Below are positions 41,613 to 51,775 of a DNA stretch of 64,000 bases, piece after piece. Positions within the stretch are counted from its first letter, which is position 1. Each line of letters begins with the position of its first letter. This DNA comes from Desulfosporosinus acididurans (lineage in GTDB: Bacteria > Bacillota > Desulfitobacteriia > Desulfitobacteriales > Desulfitobacteriaceae): assembly GCF_001029285.1 (NCBI RefSeq), contig NZ_LDZY01000003.1, forward strand, positions 124,001 to 188,000. Reading direction: 5' to 3'. The notes beneath the pieces were generated by a model. It did not search any database, was not told the DNA's origin, and was given only the letters and a program-made list of their open reading frames with translations. The translations under genes and the position numbers were made by a program.

Positions 41613-41669
41613 CAGAATGCACGAGGGCCTTCCATTCATTATATTAATGGAAGGCCCTCGTGCATTCTG
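41613..41669. repeat. 24-bp perfect inverted repeat with 9-base loop
   Basis: Arms 41613-41636 and 41646-41669 are exact complements. The stem is GC-rich (ACGAGGGCCTTCC) and lacks a T-run on either side, so it is not a standard terminator. It lies between the FMN-dehydrogenase stop and the radical SAM start. Confidence 0.85.
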
Positions 41670-41688
41670 CTATGCTTGTTTCCTATTT

Positions 41689-42693
41689 TTAAAAGATGAC
41701 GTCCATACTGATATCATTCAAGGAAGCACATCCTGTCAAGATCATAGCTTGTTTCAATTCGTTTGTCAGCCTGCGAACAGTTAAGGCTACTCCCTCAGCG
41801 CCTCCGCCATAGGCAGCAATGACAAGAGGACGTCCAATCAGGACTGCATCCGCTCCAAGTGCCAGCATCTTTAAGACGTCAACCCCTGATCGAATTCCCC
41901 CGTCGACGAGAACAGCAATTCGTCCATCGACAGCTGCCGCAATTTCCGGCAGAGTCTCAGCCGTTCCCGGAGTATGATCAATCATTCGTCCTCCGTGATT
42001 AGAAACAACAATTCCCGCCGCACCGGCTTCAATTGCCAATTCTGCTTCATCAACAGTCATAATTCCCTTAAGGATCACCGGCAGCCTCGTACTGGATATA
42101 ATCAATTTCAGATCATCCAGCGGCTTAGGGCCTACAGCCATAGTAATCAAACCTGCAGCGTCAACATCCATGCCAACGGCAACAACGTTGGCTTCCTCAG
42201 CACGCTTAAGACATTTAATGACTTCTTCAGGCTCCCTGGGTTTTGTGAAAGGTATACCGCGTCCTTGAAATTTAGCGATTTGATCCACACCACTGTTATA
42301 CAGGGCTACGTCCGGGCCGTCACCGGTCGTTCCCAAAGATCCTTCGTCTTGACAACCTCGAAGAATAGCCTCCGCCCATTCCTCTTCGTTCAAGGCCCCG
42401 CCCATATTGAACTTATTGCCGGTAATCGGAGCGGCAATGATCGGGGTAGTCAATTCTTGTCCAAAAAGCTCCAGCTTTGTATTGGGATTTTTAGCCCCAT
42501 GGAGTGTCCTTAAATTAATCCGATAGGCAGCCAGGGCTTCAACGTTATTCTTAAAGGAAGCACCAGTGCCGGCACCGCCCATCCCCGGAACTTCTCCGAC
42601 ACAAGCTTTGCCATTACATTCAGGACAAACTCGGCAATATCCCTTAAGTTTTTCACGGGCGGCTTCGCGAACTGTCTTCATCGTCATTTTCAT
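41689..42693 (-). CDS. FMN-dependent alpha-hydroxy-acid dehydrogenase-like protein
   Basis: A 334-residue TIM-barrel flavoprotein of the lactate-oxidase/FMN-dehydrogenase family. It shows VSNHGGRMIDHTPGTAE (catalytic His-Gly-Gly-Arg), IAVLVDGGIRSG and DAVLIGRPLV (FMN phosphate binding). The N-terminus has a cysteine-rich extension, CRVCPECNGKACVGE, which suggests a metal or iron-sulfur site not found in classic lactate oxidases. The active-site loop is shorter than in lactate oxidase, and the substrate is not clear. It lies 70 bases downstream of uvrA and may be co-transcribed. Confidence 0.87.
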   Translation of the reverse strand: MKMTMKTVREAAREKLKGYCRVCPECNGKACVGEVPGMGGAGTGASFKNNVEALAAYRINLRTLHGAKNPNTKLELFGQELTTPIIAAPITGNKFNMGGALNEEEWAEAILRGCQDEGSLGTTGDGPDVALYNSGVDQIAKFQGRGIPFTKPREPEEVIKCLKRAEEANVVAVGMDVDAAGLITMAVGPKPLDDLKLIISSTRLPVILKGIMTVDEAELAIEAGAAGIVVSNHGGRMIDHTPGTAETLPEIAAAVDGRIAVLVDGGIRSGVDVLKMLALGADAVLIGRPLVIAAYGGGAEGVALTVRRLTNELKQAMILTGCASLNDISMDVIF

Positions 42694-42763
42694 TACTCAT
42701 ACCCCACATTCCTTTAATTAGCAGTGACCCAACACTCTCACAACTAGAGATTAGAAATCTCGA

Positions 42764-45619
42764 TTAAGAATTAATAATCTTTCCAAAATCCTCCGCCTGC
42801 GCCCGAGAAAGAAAACGTCCGAGATATTGTCCCGTATAGGATGAAGGAAAAGCGGCCACATCCTCAGGCGTCCCTGTGATAACAACTTCGCCTCCTTTAT
42901 CGCCTCCTTCAGGTCCAAGGTCGATAAGCCAATCGGCAGTTTTTATTACATCGAGATTATGCTCAATAATTAGTACAGTATCTCCGGCGTCCACTAAACG
43001 ATGCAGGACTTGGAGAAGCTTATCAATATCCGCCATGTGTAGTCCGGTAGTAGGTTCATCAAGAATATAGATGGTTTTTCCCGTACTGCGCCGGCTTAAT
43101 TCTGTGGCTAGTTTAATGCGTTGAGCTTCTCCTCCGGATAAGGTTGTCGCCGGCTGTCCTAAATGAATGTACCCGAGTCCGACATCCTGAAGGGTTTGAA
43201 GTTTCCTGGAAATTTTAGGAACGGCCTGAAAGAACTCTACGGCTTCATCTACGGTCATATCCAGAACTTGAGAAATGCTTTTCCCTTTATAACGAACTTC
43301 AAGGGTTTCCCGGTTGTATCGCTTTCCTTCGCAAACTTCACAAGGAACATAAACGTCGGGGAGAAAATGCATCTCAATTTTAATAATTCCATCTCCGTGA
43401 CACGCTTCACAGCGTCCGCCTTTAACGTTAAAACTAAACCGACCCGGTTTATAACCTCTCATCTTAGCTTCAGGAGTCAAGGAGAATAGCTCGCGTATCA
43501 GATCAAAAACACCTGTATACGTTGCCGGATTGGAACGGGGGGTTCGTCCGATAGGAGATTGGTCAATATCAATAATCTTATCCAGGTGCTCCAATCCTGC
43601 CAAACTATCGAAAGCACCAGGACGCTTCCGAGCTCCGTTTAGCTTTGCAGCCAGGCCTTTATAAATGATCTCATTGACCAGAGTACTCTTTCCCGACCCG
43701 GAAACCCCGGTAACACAAGTCAAAAGCCCTAAAGGGATCCGTACATTAATACTTTTGAGATTGTTTTCCCGAGCCCCGAGTACTTCCAACCATTTGCCAT
43801 TAGTTTCTCTCCGCTTCTCCGGTACGGGGATTTGTTTTTCCCCGCTTAAATACTGACCCGTTACGGACTTCTTATTGGCCATAATTTGTTGAATTGTTCC
43901 CTCAGCGACTACATAACCGCCGTGGGCCCCCGCCCCCGGGCCAATGTCAATAATATGATCAGCTTCAAGCATTGTGTCTTCATCGTGTTCGACGACAATT
44001 AACGTATTTCCTAAATCCCTTAAGCGTTTTAGGGTGGAAAGCAGCCGGGCATTGTCCCGTTGATGAAGCCCGATACTTGGTTCATCCAAGACATAAAGTA
44101 CGCCCATAAGGCTTGATCCAATTTGGGTGGCAAGGCGAATTCGCTGAGCTTCTCCTCCGGAGAGCGTACCTGCGGAACGAGCCATGGTAAGATAGTCTAA
44201 TCCCACATTGATTAGAAAGCCTAATCTCTCTCTGATTTCCTTTAAGATTTGATGAGCGATAGTTTCTTCTTTCGGCGTTAATGTCAAGTGATTAATAAAG
44301 TCAATCGCCTCCGTAATGGAAAGCCGGGATAAATCATCAATGGAAATACCGCCCACCTTTACTGCCAGGGCTTCAGGTTTTAAGCGTTTTCCCTGACAGT
44401 CAGGACAAGGCCGTTCCGTCATATAACTTTCGATTTCGGTACGTACCATGTCAGAGGCGGATTCCCGATAACGACGTTCAAACAGTGGGACTAGCCCTTC
44501 GAAGTTTGAATGATAGGTTTTTAACTGATCAAAAATATTATGGTATTGAAAGCGAATAGGTGTTTCTGTGCCATAGAGCAGACCCTGCCATTGTTTTTCA
44601 GAGAGTTCCTGCAGTGAAGTATCCATCTTAAAGCCGAGATTCTGGGCCGCGGCCTCCATCATTTTGGGATAGTAGGTCGAGGTCGATTTGGCCCAGGGTG
44701 CTATGGCGCCTTCGGACAAGGACTTAGAACGGTCCGGGATAATCAAGTCAATATCTACAACCAAATTAGCACCTAAACCCGTACATGTGGGGCAGGCACC
44801 ATAAGGGCTGTTAAACGAAAAAAGCCGGGGCGAAATTTCCTCCAGTGCTATACCACAGTCAGGACAGGCAAAATTTTCACTAAACAGCAGTTCGTCGCCC
44901 TCTGTGACATCGATAATAACATTTCCTTCGCCAAGCTTAAGTGCCGTCTCTAAAGAATCCGCCAAACGTTCAGCGCTCTCAGGTTTAAGAATTATTCTGT
45001 CAATCACGACTTCAATTGAATGTTTTTTGTTTTTCACTAATTTGATTTCTTCACTCAAATCATGAATTTCACCATCAACTCGGACTCGCACATATCCGGC
45101 TTTGCGGGCCTCCTCAAAAACTTTAAGATGTTCTCCTTTTTTCCCTTTGACCAAAGGAGCCAAAACTTGAAGTTTCGTACGCTCTGGCAGCTCCAAAATC
45201 TGATCTACCATTTGTTGAACAGTTTGTTGTGAAATTTCACGTCCGCATTTTGGACAGTGAGGGTGACCTATACGAGCATATAACAGACGCAAATAATCCG
45301 AAACTTCCGTTGCTGTTCCCACCGTTGAACGGGGATTTCGATTCGTTGTTTTCTGATCGATGGAAATTGCCGGCGAAAGTCCCTCGATAGAATCGACATC
45401 CGGCTTGTCCATTTGCCCTAAAAATTGCCGGGCGTAGGCAGAAAGTGATTCTACATATCTCCGCTGGCCTTCAGCATAGATCGTATCAAAAGCCAGCGAT
45501 GATTTTCCGGAGCCAGACAAGCCGGTAATTACGACCAGTTTGTCCCGGGGAATATCAATATTAATATTCTTCAAATTATGAGCGCGTGCTCCACGCACAC
45601 GCAAGTATTCTTGGCTCAT
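42764..45619 (-). CDS. uvrA: Excinuclease ABC subunit A
   Basis: A 951-residue UvrA with two ABC ATPase modules (Walker [11 protein letters not shown] near residue 35 and [10 protein letters not shown] near 640, each with an LSGGEAQR signature). Zinc modules CPKC/CPDC and CEACHGDG-x-CEVC are present. It finds distorting DNA lesions and loads UvrB. It follows uvrB by 48 bases. Confidence 0.99.
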   Translation of the reverse strand: MSQEYLRVRGARAHNLKNINIDIPRDKLVVITGLSGSGKSSLAFDTIYAEGQRRYVESLSAYARQFLGQMDKPDVDSIEGLSPAISIDQKTTNRNPRSTVGTATEVSDYLRLLYARIGHPHCPKCGREISQQTVQQMVDQILELPERTKLQVLAPLVKGKKGEHLKVFEEARKAGYVRVRVDGEIHDLSEEIKLVKNKKHSIEVVIDRIILKPESAERLADSLETALKLGEGNVIIDVTEGDELLFSENFACPDCGIALEEISPRLFSFNSPYGACPTCTGLGANLVVDIDLIIPDRSKSLSEGAIAPWAKSTSTYYPKMMEAAAQNLGFKMDTSLQELSEKQWQGLLYGTETPIRFQYHNIFDQLKTYHSNFEGLVPLFERRYRESASDMVRTEIESYMTERPCPDCQGKRLKPEALAVKVGGISIDDLSRLSITEAIDFINHLTLTPKEETIAHQILKEIRERLGFLINVGLDYLTMARSAGTLSGGEAQRIRLATQIGSSLMGVLYVLDEPSIGLHQRDNARLLSTLKRLRDLGNTLIVVEHDEDTMLEADHIIDIGPGAGAHGGYVVAEGTIQQIMANKKSVTGQYLSGEKQIPVPEKRRETNGKWLEVLGARENNLKSINVRIPLGLLTCVTGVSGSGKSTLVNEIIYKGLAAKLNGARKRPGAFDSLAGLEHLDKIIDIDQSPIGRTPRSNPATYTGVFDLIRELFSLTPEAKMRGYKPGRFSFNVKGGRCEACHGDGIIKIEMHFLPDVYVPCEVCEGKRYNRETLEVRYKGKSISQVLDMTVDEAVEFFQAVPKISRKLQTLQDVGLGYIHLGQPATTLSGGEAQRIKLATELSRRSTGKTIYILDEPTTGLHMADIDKLLQVLHRLVDAGDTVLIIEHNLDVIKTADWLIDLGPEGGDKGGEVVITGTPEDVAAFPSSYTGQYLGRFLSRAQAEDFGKIINS

Positions 45620-45667
45620 GATTGCCTCCTAAATTGTATATACGGGACAAGAGATCCACTCCCTTGT

Positions 45668-47716
45668 CTAACTTGTTTTCTTTCTCTTTTTACTATTACT
45701 TTTAGCCCGGTTGTAACGACTTCCGCTTCCGCGCTGCTGGCTTGTCATCTTATACTTATTTTCTTCACCTTTTAATTCTATCATAGCATCACGAATTTCT
45801 GCCGCTCGTTCAAAATCCAGGTTTTGAGCAGCGAGACGCATTTCTTGCTCTAAGCTCGCAATAAGGGCAGCCAGCTCCTCGGGCGGAAGCTGCGATCCGT
45901 ATGCTTGTTTGGTTTCGGCCACTTTTGTTGCTTCCGGCGCATCATGAACTATCTTGCGAATCGTTTGCGGGATAATTCCCATCTTCTCATTATAAGCCAT
46001 TTGAATTGCCCGGCGTCGATTTGTCTCGTCGAGGGCAACTTGCATCGATTGAGTTATCTTATCTCCGTACATGATGACCTTTCCTTGAGCATTACGCGCA
46101 GCGCGGCCAATGGTCTGGATCAGTGAGCGATCCGATCTGAGGAAGCCTTCTTTGTCAGCGTCAAGAATGGCTACCAGGGAAACTTCAGGCAAATCCAGTC
46201 CTTCCCTCAGAAGATTGATCCCAACAACAACGTCAATCATGCCCAGGCGCAGCTCGCGCAGGATTTCCACACGTTCTAAAGTCTTAATATCAGAATGAAG
46301 GTATTTTACCTTTATTTCCAGGTTTTTTAAATAATCGGTCAAATCTTCAGCCATTTTTTTGGTCAGCGTGGTTATAAGGACTCTTTCGCTGCGAGAAATT
46401 CTCTCGCGAATTTCTCCCAATAAATCATCAATTTGACCTTTCGTCGGACGGACCACCACTTCCGGATCCAGGAGACCCGTTGGACGGATAATTTGTTCAA
46501 CAACTGTCGGGCAATGAGCTAGTTCATAAGGACCCGGTGTAGCACTGACAAAAACTATTTGGTTAATTATCCTTTCGAACTCGGTAAAGGTCAAGGGGCG
46601 GTTATCTAAAGCAGACGGAAGCCTAAAGCCAAAATCTACAAGCGTAGTCTTCCGTGAACGGTCTCCTTCGTACATTCCTCTCACCTGGGGAATTGAAACA
46701 TGAGATTCATCGACAAAAAGCAAGAAATCTTCTGGGAAATAGTGGAGCAAGGTATAAGGCGTCTCTCCCGGTTCTCGGAACGTTAAATGTCGGGAGTAAT
46801 TTTCAATCCCGTTGCAAAAGCCCATTTCTCTGAGCATTTCCAAATCATACCGTGTCCTCTGTTCAAGACGTTGGGCCTCTAAGAGTTTATTTTGCGATTG
46901 CAATACCTGCAGACGTTCAGTTAATTCGAGTTCAATATTCTCTGCAGCCTTCATGACCTTTTCGTGGGCAGTTACATAGTGAGAATTAGGAAAAATTGCT
47001 ACATGGTTTCTTTCGCCTAATATTTCCCCTGTTAAAACATTGATTTCGTAAATGTGTTCAATTTCATCACCGAACATCTCGACCCGAAGAACTTTTTCAC
47101 TAGATGATGCCGGATAAACTTCTACAACATCACCGCGCACACGGAAAGTTCCCCGAGTAAAAGCGATGTCATTACGGTCATATTGAATTGAAATCAATTT
47201 GCGTAAAATATCATTGCGGTCAATAACTTGTCCCTGTCGCAAAGAAAGCACCAGATCACGATACTCCTCAGGTGAACCCAAACCATAAATGCAGGAAACG
47301 CTGGCAACTACCAGAACATCTCGCCGCTCGAAAAGCGCCGCCGTAGCAGAGTGCCGCAATTTTTCTATCTCGTCGTTAATTGAAGCATCCTTCTCAATAA
47401 AGGTATCGCTGGAGGGAACGTAAGCCTCCGGTTGATAATAATCGTAATAACTCACAAAATACTCTACGGCATTTTCCGGGAAATACTCTTTGAATTCACT
47501 GTAGAGCTGCGCCGCCAATGTTTTATTATGGGCCAGAACAAGGGTTGGCCTTTGTACTTTCGTGATAATGTTTGCCATGGTAAAGGTCTTACCCGAGCCG
47601 GTGACCCCAAGCAGGGTTTGAAAACGCCGTCCTTCCTTCACTCCGGCTGCCAAAGATTCGACGGCTTGAGGTTGATCCCCCGAAGATTGGTATGGAGCAT
47701 GCAAACGAAATTCCAT
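45668..47716 (-). CDS. uvrB: Excinuclease ABC subunit B
   Basis: A 682-residue UvrB with Walker [11 protein letters not shown], the beta-hairpin region [11 protein letters not shown], helicase motifs ([17 protein letters not shown]) and the C-terminal UVR domain near residues 630-665 that contacts UvrC. The last 25 residues are basic and probably disordered. The gene starts the uvrBA pair. A GAAC-N4-GTTC palindrome lies about 270 bases upstream. Confidence 0.99.
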   Translation of the reverse strand: MEFRLHAPYQSSGDQPQAVESLAAGVKEGRRFQTLLGVTGSGKTFTMANIITKVQRPTLVLAHNKTLAAQLYSEFKEYFPENAVEYFVSYYDYYQPEAYVPSSDTFIEKDASINDEIEKLRHSATAALFERRDVLVVASVSCIYGLGSPEEYRDLVLSLRQGQVIDRNDILRKLISIQYDRNDIAFTRGTFRVRGDVVEVYPASSSEKVLRVEMFGDEIEHIYEINVLTGEILGERNHVAIFPNSHYVTAHEKVMKAAENIELELTERLQVLQSQNKLLEAQRLEQRTRYDLEMLREMGFCNGIENYSRHLTFREPGETPYTLLHYFPEDFLLFVDESHVSIPQVRGMYEGDRSRKTTLVDFGFRLPSALDNRPLTFTEFERIINQIVFVSATPGPYELAHCPTVVEQIIRPTGLLDPEVVVRPTKGQIDDLLGEIRERISRSERVLITTLTKKMAEDLTDYLKNLEIKVKYLHSDIKTLERVEILRELRLGMIDVVVGINLLREGLDLPEVSLVAILDADKEGFLRSDRSLIQTIGRAARNAQGKVIMYGDKITQSMQVALDETNRRRAIQMAYNEKMGIIPQTIRKIVHDAPEATKVAETKQAYGSQLPPEELAALIASLEQEMRLAAQNLDFERAAEIRDAMIELKGEENKYKMTSQQRGSGSRYNRAKSNSKKRKKTS

Positions 47717-47987
47717 CCTTCGATCCCCTTTATTAAAGCAAGATAATTACAATAAGATAATTCTTATTTACGAAATATGCAAGTTAGTATTTAACTTAAG
47801 TGCAAAGCATATAATTATAATTTTTCTAAGTTTATTTTACCTCTAGAGAGATATGCATTCAACAAATCAGACCCTAGTTTACTTAAGCAGCCAAAAGATC
47901 CTTATTATTCTAAACCTTTGCGAAATCATTTAAATAAAAATGGTATGTTATTTGATACCTTTATTTTACTACATAGAGAACAACTTT

Positions 47988-48001
47988 GGAACTGGTGTTC
48001 C
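47988..48001. promoter_or_regulatory. Candidate SOS (LexA) box upstream of uvrBA
   Basis: GGAACTGGTGTTCC matches the Gram-positive LexA core GAAC-N4-GTTC with symmetrical ends. It is 272 bases upstream of the uvrB ATG, farther than usual. The rest of the 47717-48174 gap holds an imperfect GGGGAGCTT/AAGCTCC hairpin (about 48046-48082) and otherwise nothing I recognise. Confidence 0.35.
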
Positions 48002-48174
48002 GGTAATATTTTGAGACAGCGCTTCATCTCATCTATAGAGGATGGGGGAGCTTCTCGCTGCACCATATAAAAGCTCCTCCTTTTAGTAAATAGTTTTTCG
48101 TTTTTAAACCGTCCACTAAAAGGGGAGCTAATCAGTATGTTCCCCGTGACTCTTTTATTTGTATATGTTTTATG

Positions 48175-49566
48175 TCAGCCTCCGCTGTCTCCACTGCCTC
48201 CACTGCCGACTTTTTCTTGAGGTGACTGATCTCCCTGGCCTTGTGATGAACTTTGTGAGGATTGAGCTTTTTGTTCTTGCTGCAACATTTCCGGGGGCAC
48301 CGTTTTAACTTGTTCGTTGGTTGTTTTTTCCGTTCCTATGACTTTTCCCTGGCCATCTAAATACTCTCGCGTAGTTTCCGTCTTAACTGTTTCCGTAACT
48401 TTTTTAACCCCTGAAGGAACATTGCCTGAATTTTGGCCTTGATTTTCACTGCCGCCTGCCCCTTGCTGATCCCCTCCTTTGTTTTTACTGTCTCCTTGGG
48501 TTTTACTGTCTCCTTGGCTTTTGCTCTGAGGTTTAGCCTTTGCGGTCTGCTGTTTTTGATCTTGTTCAGCACTCTGCATCGTTTTAACATAACTCTTTTG
48601 AATAACAGCCAGATTTTCAGGAGTCACGGTTTTAACTTGAATTATCTTGGCAGGAATTTCTCCTTGCTCGCTGGTAATAGAATCACTGATATCAAGAGGC
48701 TCTTTGTTAATAATTTTTTGAGCCCACTGAAAGGCGTTTGCTCCTTGGAGATAGGGGTTGGTATCCACATCACTCACCTGACTTCCACTCGCCATCCGTT
48801 CCAGAGAAGGGATAGTTGCCTGCCCTCCAATCAGCAAAACCTTTTTAGCTAATTGTAATTGTTTCAAAGCATCGCTGGCGGCTTCCTCCAATTTTGCCGT
48901 ATGAGCCAAAACAGCCTGAACCTTTCCGGAATTTTTTTGCAAATAATCAGTCAGGCTTTGCTTCACTGTTGATTCCGAGCCCGAAGGACTGGCAAACGTT
49001 TGCAGGGATATTTTGGGGTACTTGCTGAGCACCGATTTATTCCCGGCCAAAAGTTCTTGTGAACCTGTTTCACTGGGATCTCCCTGTAAAATGACGACTT
49101 GCCCCTCTGAGACTTTGCTTACCAGGGCTTGGGCCATAAGTTCACCCGTTTTTTCTTGATCCGGCGTTACTACTCCTGCGAGGTTAATGCCTGCCGGTAC
49201 TTGACTGAGCGCTAGGACGGGAACTTTATTCGTCTGGGCATTTTTCAGAAGATTGGCGTTTCCTGCCTGATAGATCAAAACTTTAGCTCCTTTTAAGGCT
49301 GAATCATCTCCGGATCCGCTGGCACCAAGATATTTGACTTTAACCTCTTCTTTCTTTGCCAAATCATCAATGCCTTTAGTAATCAGCAATTTATTAGGAT
49401 CATTATCATTTAACGAAACTGCTATAGTTGAAGTTTTCGACGTGCTGGCTGAAGAAGTTTTGTTTTTGTTGCCTAAAAGGGCTTGAAGACCACAGCCACT
49501 TGTGGTTAAACTAAGACATAAACAAAAACTCAAAAAACTAACTAGGGTTCGTTTTCTTTTTGCCAT
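48175..49566 (-). CDS. Substrate-binding-like lipoprotein with low-complexity tail
   Basis: A 463-residue lipoprotein with lipobox T-T-S-G-C (Cys about residue 25). Residues 45-330 resemble periplasmic sugar-binding proteins of the RbsB/LacI type 1 fold (IAVSLNDNDPNK, VVILQGDPSETGSQ, LLIGGQ, VDTNPYLQGANAF). The last ~130 residues are a Gln/Ser/Gly-rich repeat-like tail (KTQGDSKNKGG) with an inserted KVTETVKTETTREYLDG segment. No ABC transporter genes are next to it, so it may be a sensor or orphan receptor. Ribosome site GAAAGGAG before the ATG. Confidence 0.75.
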   Translation of the reverse strand: MAKRKRTLVSFLSFCLCLSLTTSGCGLQALLGNKNKTSSASTSKTSTIAVSLNDNDPNKLLITKGIDDLAKKEEVKVKYLGASGSGDDSALKGAKVLIYQAGNANLLKNAQTNKVPVLALSQVPAGINLAGVVTPDQEKTGELMAQALVSKVSEGQVVILQGDPSETGSQELLAGNKSVLSKYPKISLQTFASPSGSESTVKQSLTDYLQKNSGKVQAVLAHTAKLEEAASDALKQLQLAKKVLLIGGQATIPSLERMASGSQVSDVDTNPYLQGANAFQWAQKIINKEPLDISDSITSEQGEIPAKIIQVKTVTPENLAVIQKSYVKTMQSAEQDQKQQTAKAKPQSKSQGDSKTQGDSKNKGGDQQGAGGSENQGQNSGNVPSGVKKVTETVKTETTREYLDGQGKVIGTEKTTNEQVKTVPPEMLQQEQKAQSSQSSSQGQGDQSPQEKVGSGGSGDSGG

Positions 49567-49717
49567 GGAAACGCTCCTTTCGAACTCCTAATTTTGTCTT
49601 GTCTTTAGTTTTCCCTTGTCCTTTAAAATAATGCAGTTTGTCCAACTGCTTGTTTAAGTGACATTCGACTATTTCTTAATTTGTATGACTTCTCAATAGC
49701 TTAAAGGAGTGCTGAAA

Positions 49718-50560
49718 TTGCCTGTCAAATTGGAACATATTCTTAATCGTGTTAACGCTCTTCCTCCTCTGCCTACTGCAGCCGTACAAGTCGTGACATT
49801 AACAAAAAATCCTTCTACTACAGTAAAAGAACTGGAAGCTGTTATTGGACAAGATCCTGCTTTAGCTGCCGGGATACTGAAACAGGCTAACTCCGCCTAC
49901 TATGGCTACGCTCGCCGCATTTCCTCTTTGCAAGAAGCAATCGTTATGTTAGGATTTCAGACAGTTCAAGGATTGGCCATGGCCTCTGCCGTAGCTCCAA
50001 TGCTTAAAACCGGTCTTATTGGCTACGAAATTGAACAAGAAGGTCTCTGGAAACATTCCATGCTCACAGCTATGGCAGCAAAGCGCCTATGTCAATATTT
50101 AAAACTTCCCTTTACCGAAGTAGCCTTTACCACTGGTTTGCTTCATGACATTGGGAAATTAGTTATTTCCATTTATATACAAGAAGTCAGTGCTGTTTTG
50201 GTTAGGAAAGTCCAGGAATCCGCCCTTTCTTATGTTGAACTTGAAGAAAAAGTAATTGGCTATGACCATGCAACGGTCGGCGGATACTTAGCCATCAACT
50301 GGAATCTGCCGGATGACCTGGTGGAAGGGATCTCTTACCATCATTCTCCCTTAAAGGCCCAAAACCACATTGATCTAGCATCAATCATCCATATTGCTAA
50401 TGGCTTGGCAAGCTTACTCGGTACCGGCGGCGGTGTAGACAGCTTCTTCAACCCCCTGCAGCAAGAAATTCTAGACCGCTTTAACCTCAAGGAAAAAGAT
50501 CTAGAACGTCTTATTGCAGAAGTTGGCGAGTACCTCGTTGATCCCTCCATTTTTGGCTAG
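49718..50560 (+). CDS. HDOD-domain signalling protein
   Basis: A 280-residue protein, one of the few plus-strand genes. The HDOD domain spans about residues 10-215 (LPPLPTAAVQVVTL, then LGFQTVQGLA). It retains an HD-like GLLHDIGKL, so it is close to true HD phosphohydrolases. HDOD proteins take part in signalling and stress control; the exact role is unknown. I choose the TTG at 49718, 8 bases after AAAGGAG; a GTG at 49709 overlaps that site. It converges with the ATPase gene, with 3 bases between the stops. Confidence 0.83.
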   Translation: MPVKLEHILNRVNALPPLPTAAVQVVTLTKNPSTTVKELEAVIGQDPALAAGILKQANSAYYGYARRISSLQEAIVMLGFQTVQGLAMASAVAPMLKTGLIGYEIEQEGLWKHSMLTAMAAKRLCQYLKLPFTEVAFTTGLLHDIGKLVISIYIQEVSAVLVRKVQESALSYVELEEKVIGYDHATVGGYLAINWNLPDDLVEGISYHHSPLKAQNHIDLASIIHIANGLASLLGTGGGVDSFFNPLQQEILDRFNLKEKDLERLIAEVGEYLVDPSIFG

Positions 50561-50563
50561 ACA

Positions 50564-51616
50564 TCAAACCCGCTTTAAATCACCCATTAATTTTAAGTCT
50601 CCCAAAATGTTATTGAGAATAGTTTCCCTGTAGCCATCGAGCCTTTCAAAATCTACGGTTTCGGTATAATAAGCTTTAAGCTGTGACCTGTGGGTCTGCC
50701 AAACTGCCAATGCTTCAATTAGTTTTTCACCAAATGGCCGTTCCAAACCCTGGTCAGCTAAGTTATCCGGATTCCCTTGCCAAATAGCCAAATGACGTTC
50801 CGGAAATACAATTCCTATGACTTCATCTGGGTTAAGAGGATGTAACACAATTTCGATCAATTGCCCAAGTTGTTGGGCTTCACTTAAAACCCAATCTAAG
50901 GCATCCAACGTTTCGTCTCCTTCAAGACGTATCTGATCGAAGTCCATGAGGAAATAAGGCGCAAGGTTAAGCCAGCCTTCTGCAGTCAAGCCATGCAAAA
51001 AATACGGATTAATACTACTCTTTTGCAGTAGTTTTACAGCATTCTCTGCCAGTGGCCAAGGACCGGTATTTTCCTTTTTCACCTTTAAATGAGCGGAATT
51101 GCTCAAAATCCAAGACATATCTTCACCTTTGTGCTTTCTTGCTGTGCTTCTCCCGATTAAAGAACTTAATTCAGCTGCCAATTCTTCTTCCACGTTCTGT
51201 TGAAGCAGCTGAAGCTGGGTTTCAAGCTTTAGAATATGTAACCGCTGCTTCTCAAGCTTTTGCTCATCGCAAAAATGATTGAAATCTATAAACGTCTCCA
51301 CTACTCCCGGCGCACGCCAGCGCAGTGGCGAGATTTCCATCATATCCAGCATCACCAGTCCCATACGCGGCATAATAAAACCTGCCATGGAATCCGGGTC
51401 TCGAGCAGAACGCATAAAATCAATCTCGTATCCCCGATCCAATAATTCCAAGCCAATTACTTTAATTAGGGTCGATTTACCCGTTCCGAGCCCCCCTAAC
51501 AGCACATAGACTCTTTGCCAATTAGGCATCATATTGGGCAGCAGGGAAATATACCCTCGTGTCGTTATTCCTTCACCAAAGTAATGTCTCACCCCTGTTT
51601 TATTTCCCATCCTCAA
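50564..51616 (-). CDS. P-loop ATPase, PRK06851-like
   Basis: A 350-residue ATP-binding protein with Walker A GGLGTGKSTL near residue 42. The opening HYFGEGITTRGYISL and the second-half match PRK06851-type proteins of Firmicutes as I remember them; in that family a second P-loop-like module is common, but here I see no clear second Walker A. A charged coiled-coil is at about 118-150. The cellular role is not established. A TTG (51616) or an ATG two codons later could be the start. Confidence 0.6.
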   Translation of the reverse strand: MRMGNKTGVRHYFGEGITTRGYISLLPNMMPNWQRVYVLLGGLGTGKSTLIKVIGLELLDRGYEIDFMRSARDPDSMAGFIMPRMGLVMLDMMEISPLRWRAPGVVETFIDFNHFCDEQKLEKQRLHILKLETQLQLLQQNVEEELAAELSSLIGRSTARKHKGEDMSWILSNSAHLKVKKENTGPWPLAENAVKLLQKSSINPYFLHGLTAEGWLNLAPYFLMDFDQIRLEGDETLDALDWVLSEAQQLGQLIEIVLHPLNPDEVIGIVFPERHLAIWQGNPDNLADQGLERPFGEKLIEALAVWQTHRSQLKAYYTETVDFERLDGYRETILNNILGDLKLMGDLKRV

Positions 51617-51695
51617 CCAACCCCCGTTGTTTTTTATATCAGCGTAGTCTATGCAACTGGGCCTGCGGGGGTGAATTTATAGCTAGTGGATAAAA

Positions 51696-51733
51696 AACGA
51701 GGTTGCTGCAAAATGGTTTGCAGCAACCTCGTT
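51696..51733 (-). terminator. Terminator after ctpA
   Basis: A 17-bp perfect stem (AACGAGGTTGCTGCAAA and complement) with a 4-base loop, followed on the minus strand by TTTTTTAT. Confidence 0.92.
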
Positions 51734-51775
51734 TAGTTTAGTTTAGTTTTCTACAAGTGGGAATCGTTCCCGAGT

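Noticed and set aside
41974-42513. 179-codon plus-strand frame
   Set aside because: Antisense to the FMN dehydrogenase, whose motifs are clear.
47947-48070. A short plus-strand frame of about 40 codons upstream of uvrB
   Set aside because: No ribosome site, no homology I recognise, and the length is expected by chance.
48433-48852. 139-codon frame, leucine/phenylalanine rich
   Set aside because: Apparent membrane protein arising from the complement of the Gln/Ser/Lys-rich tail of the lipoprotein gene; composition artefact.
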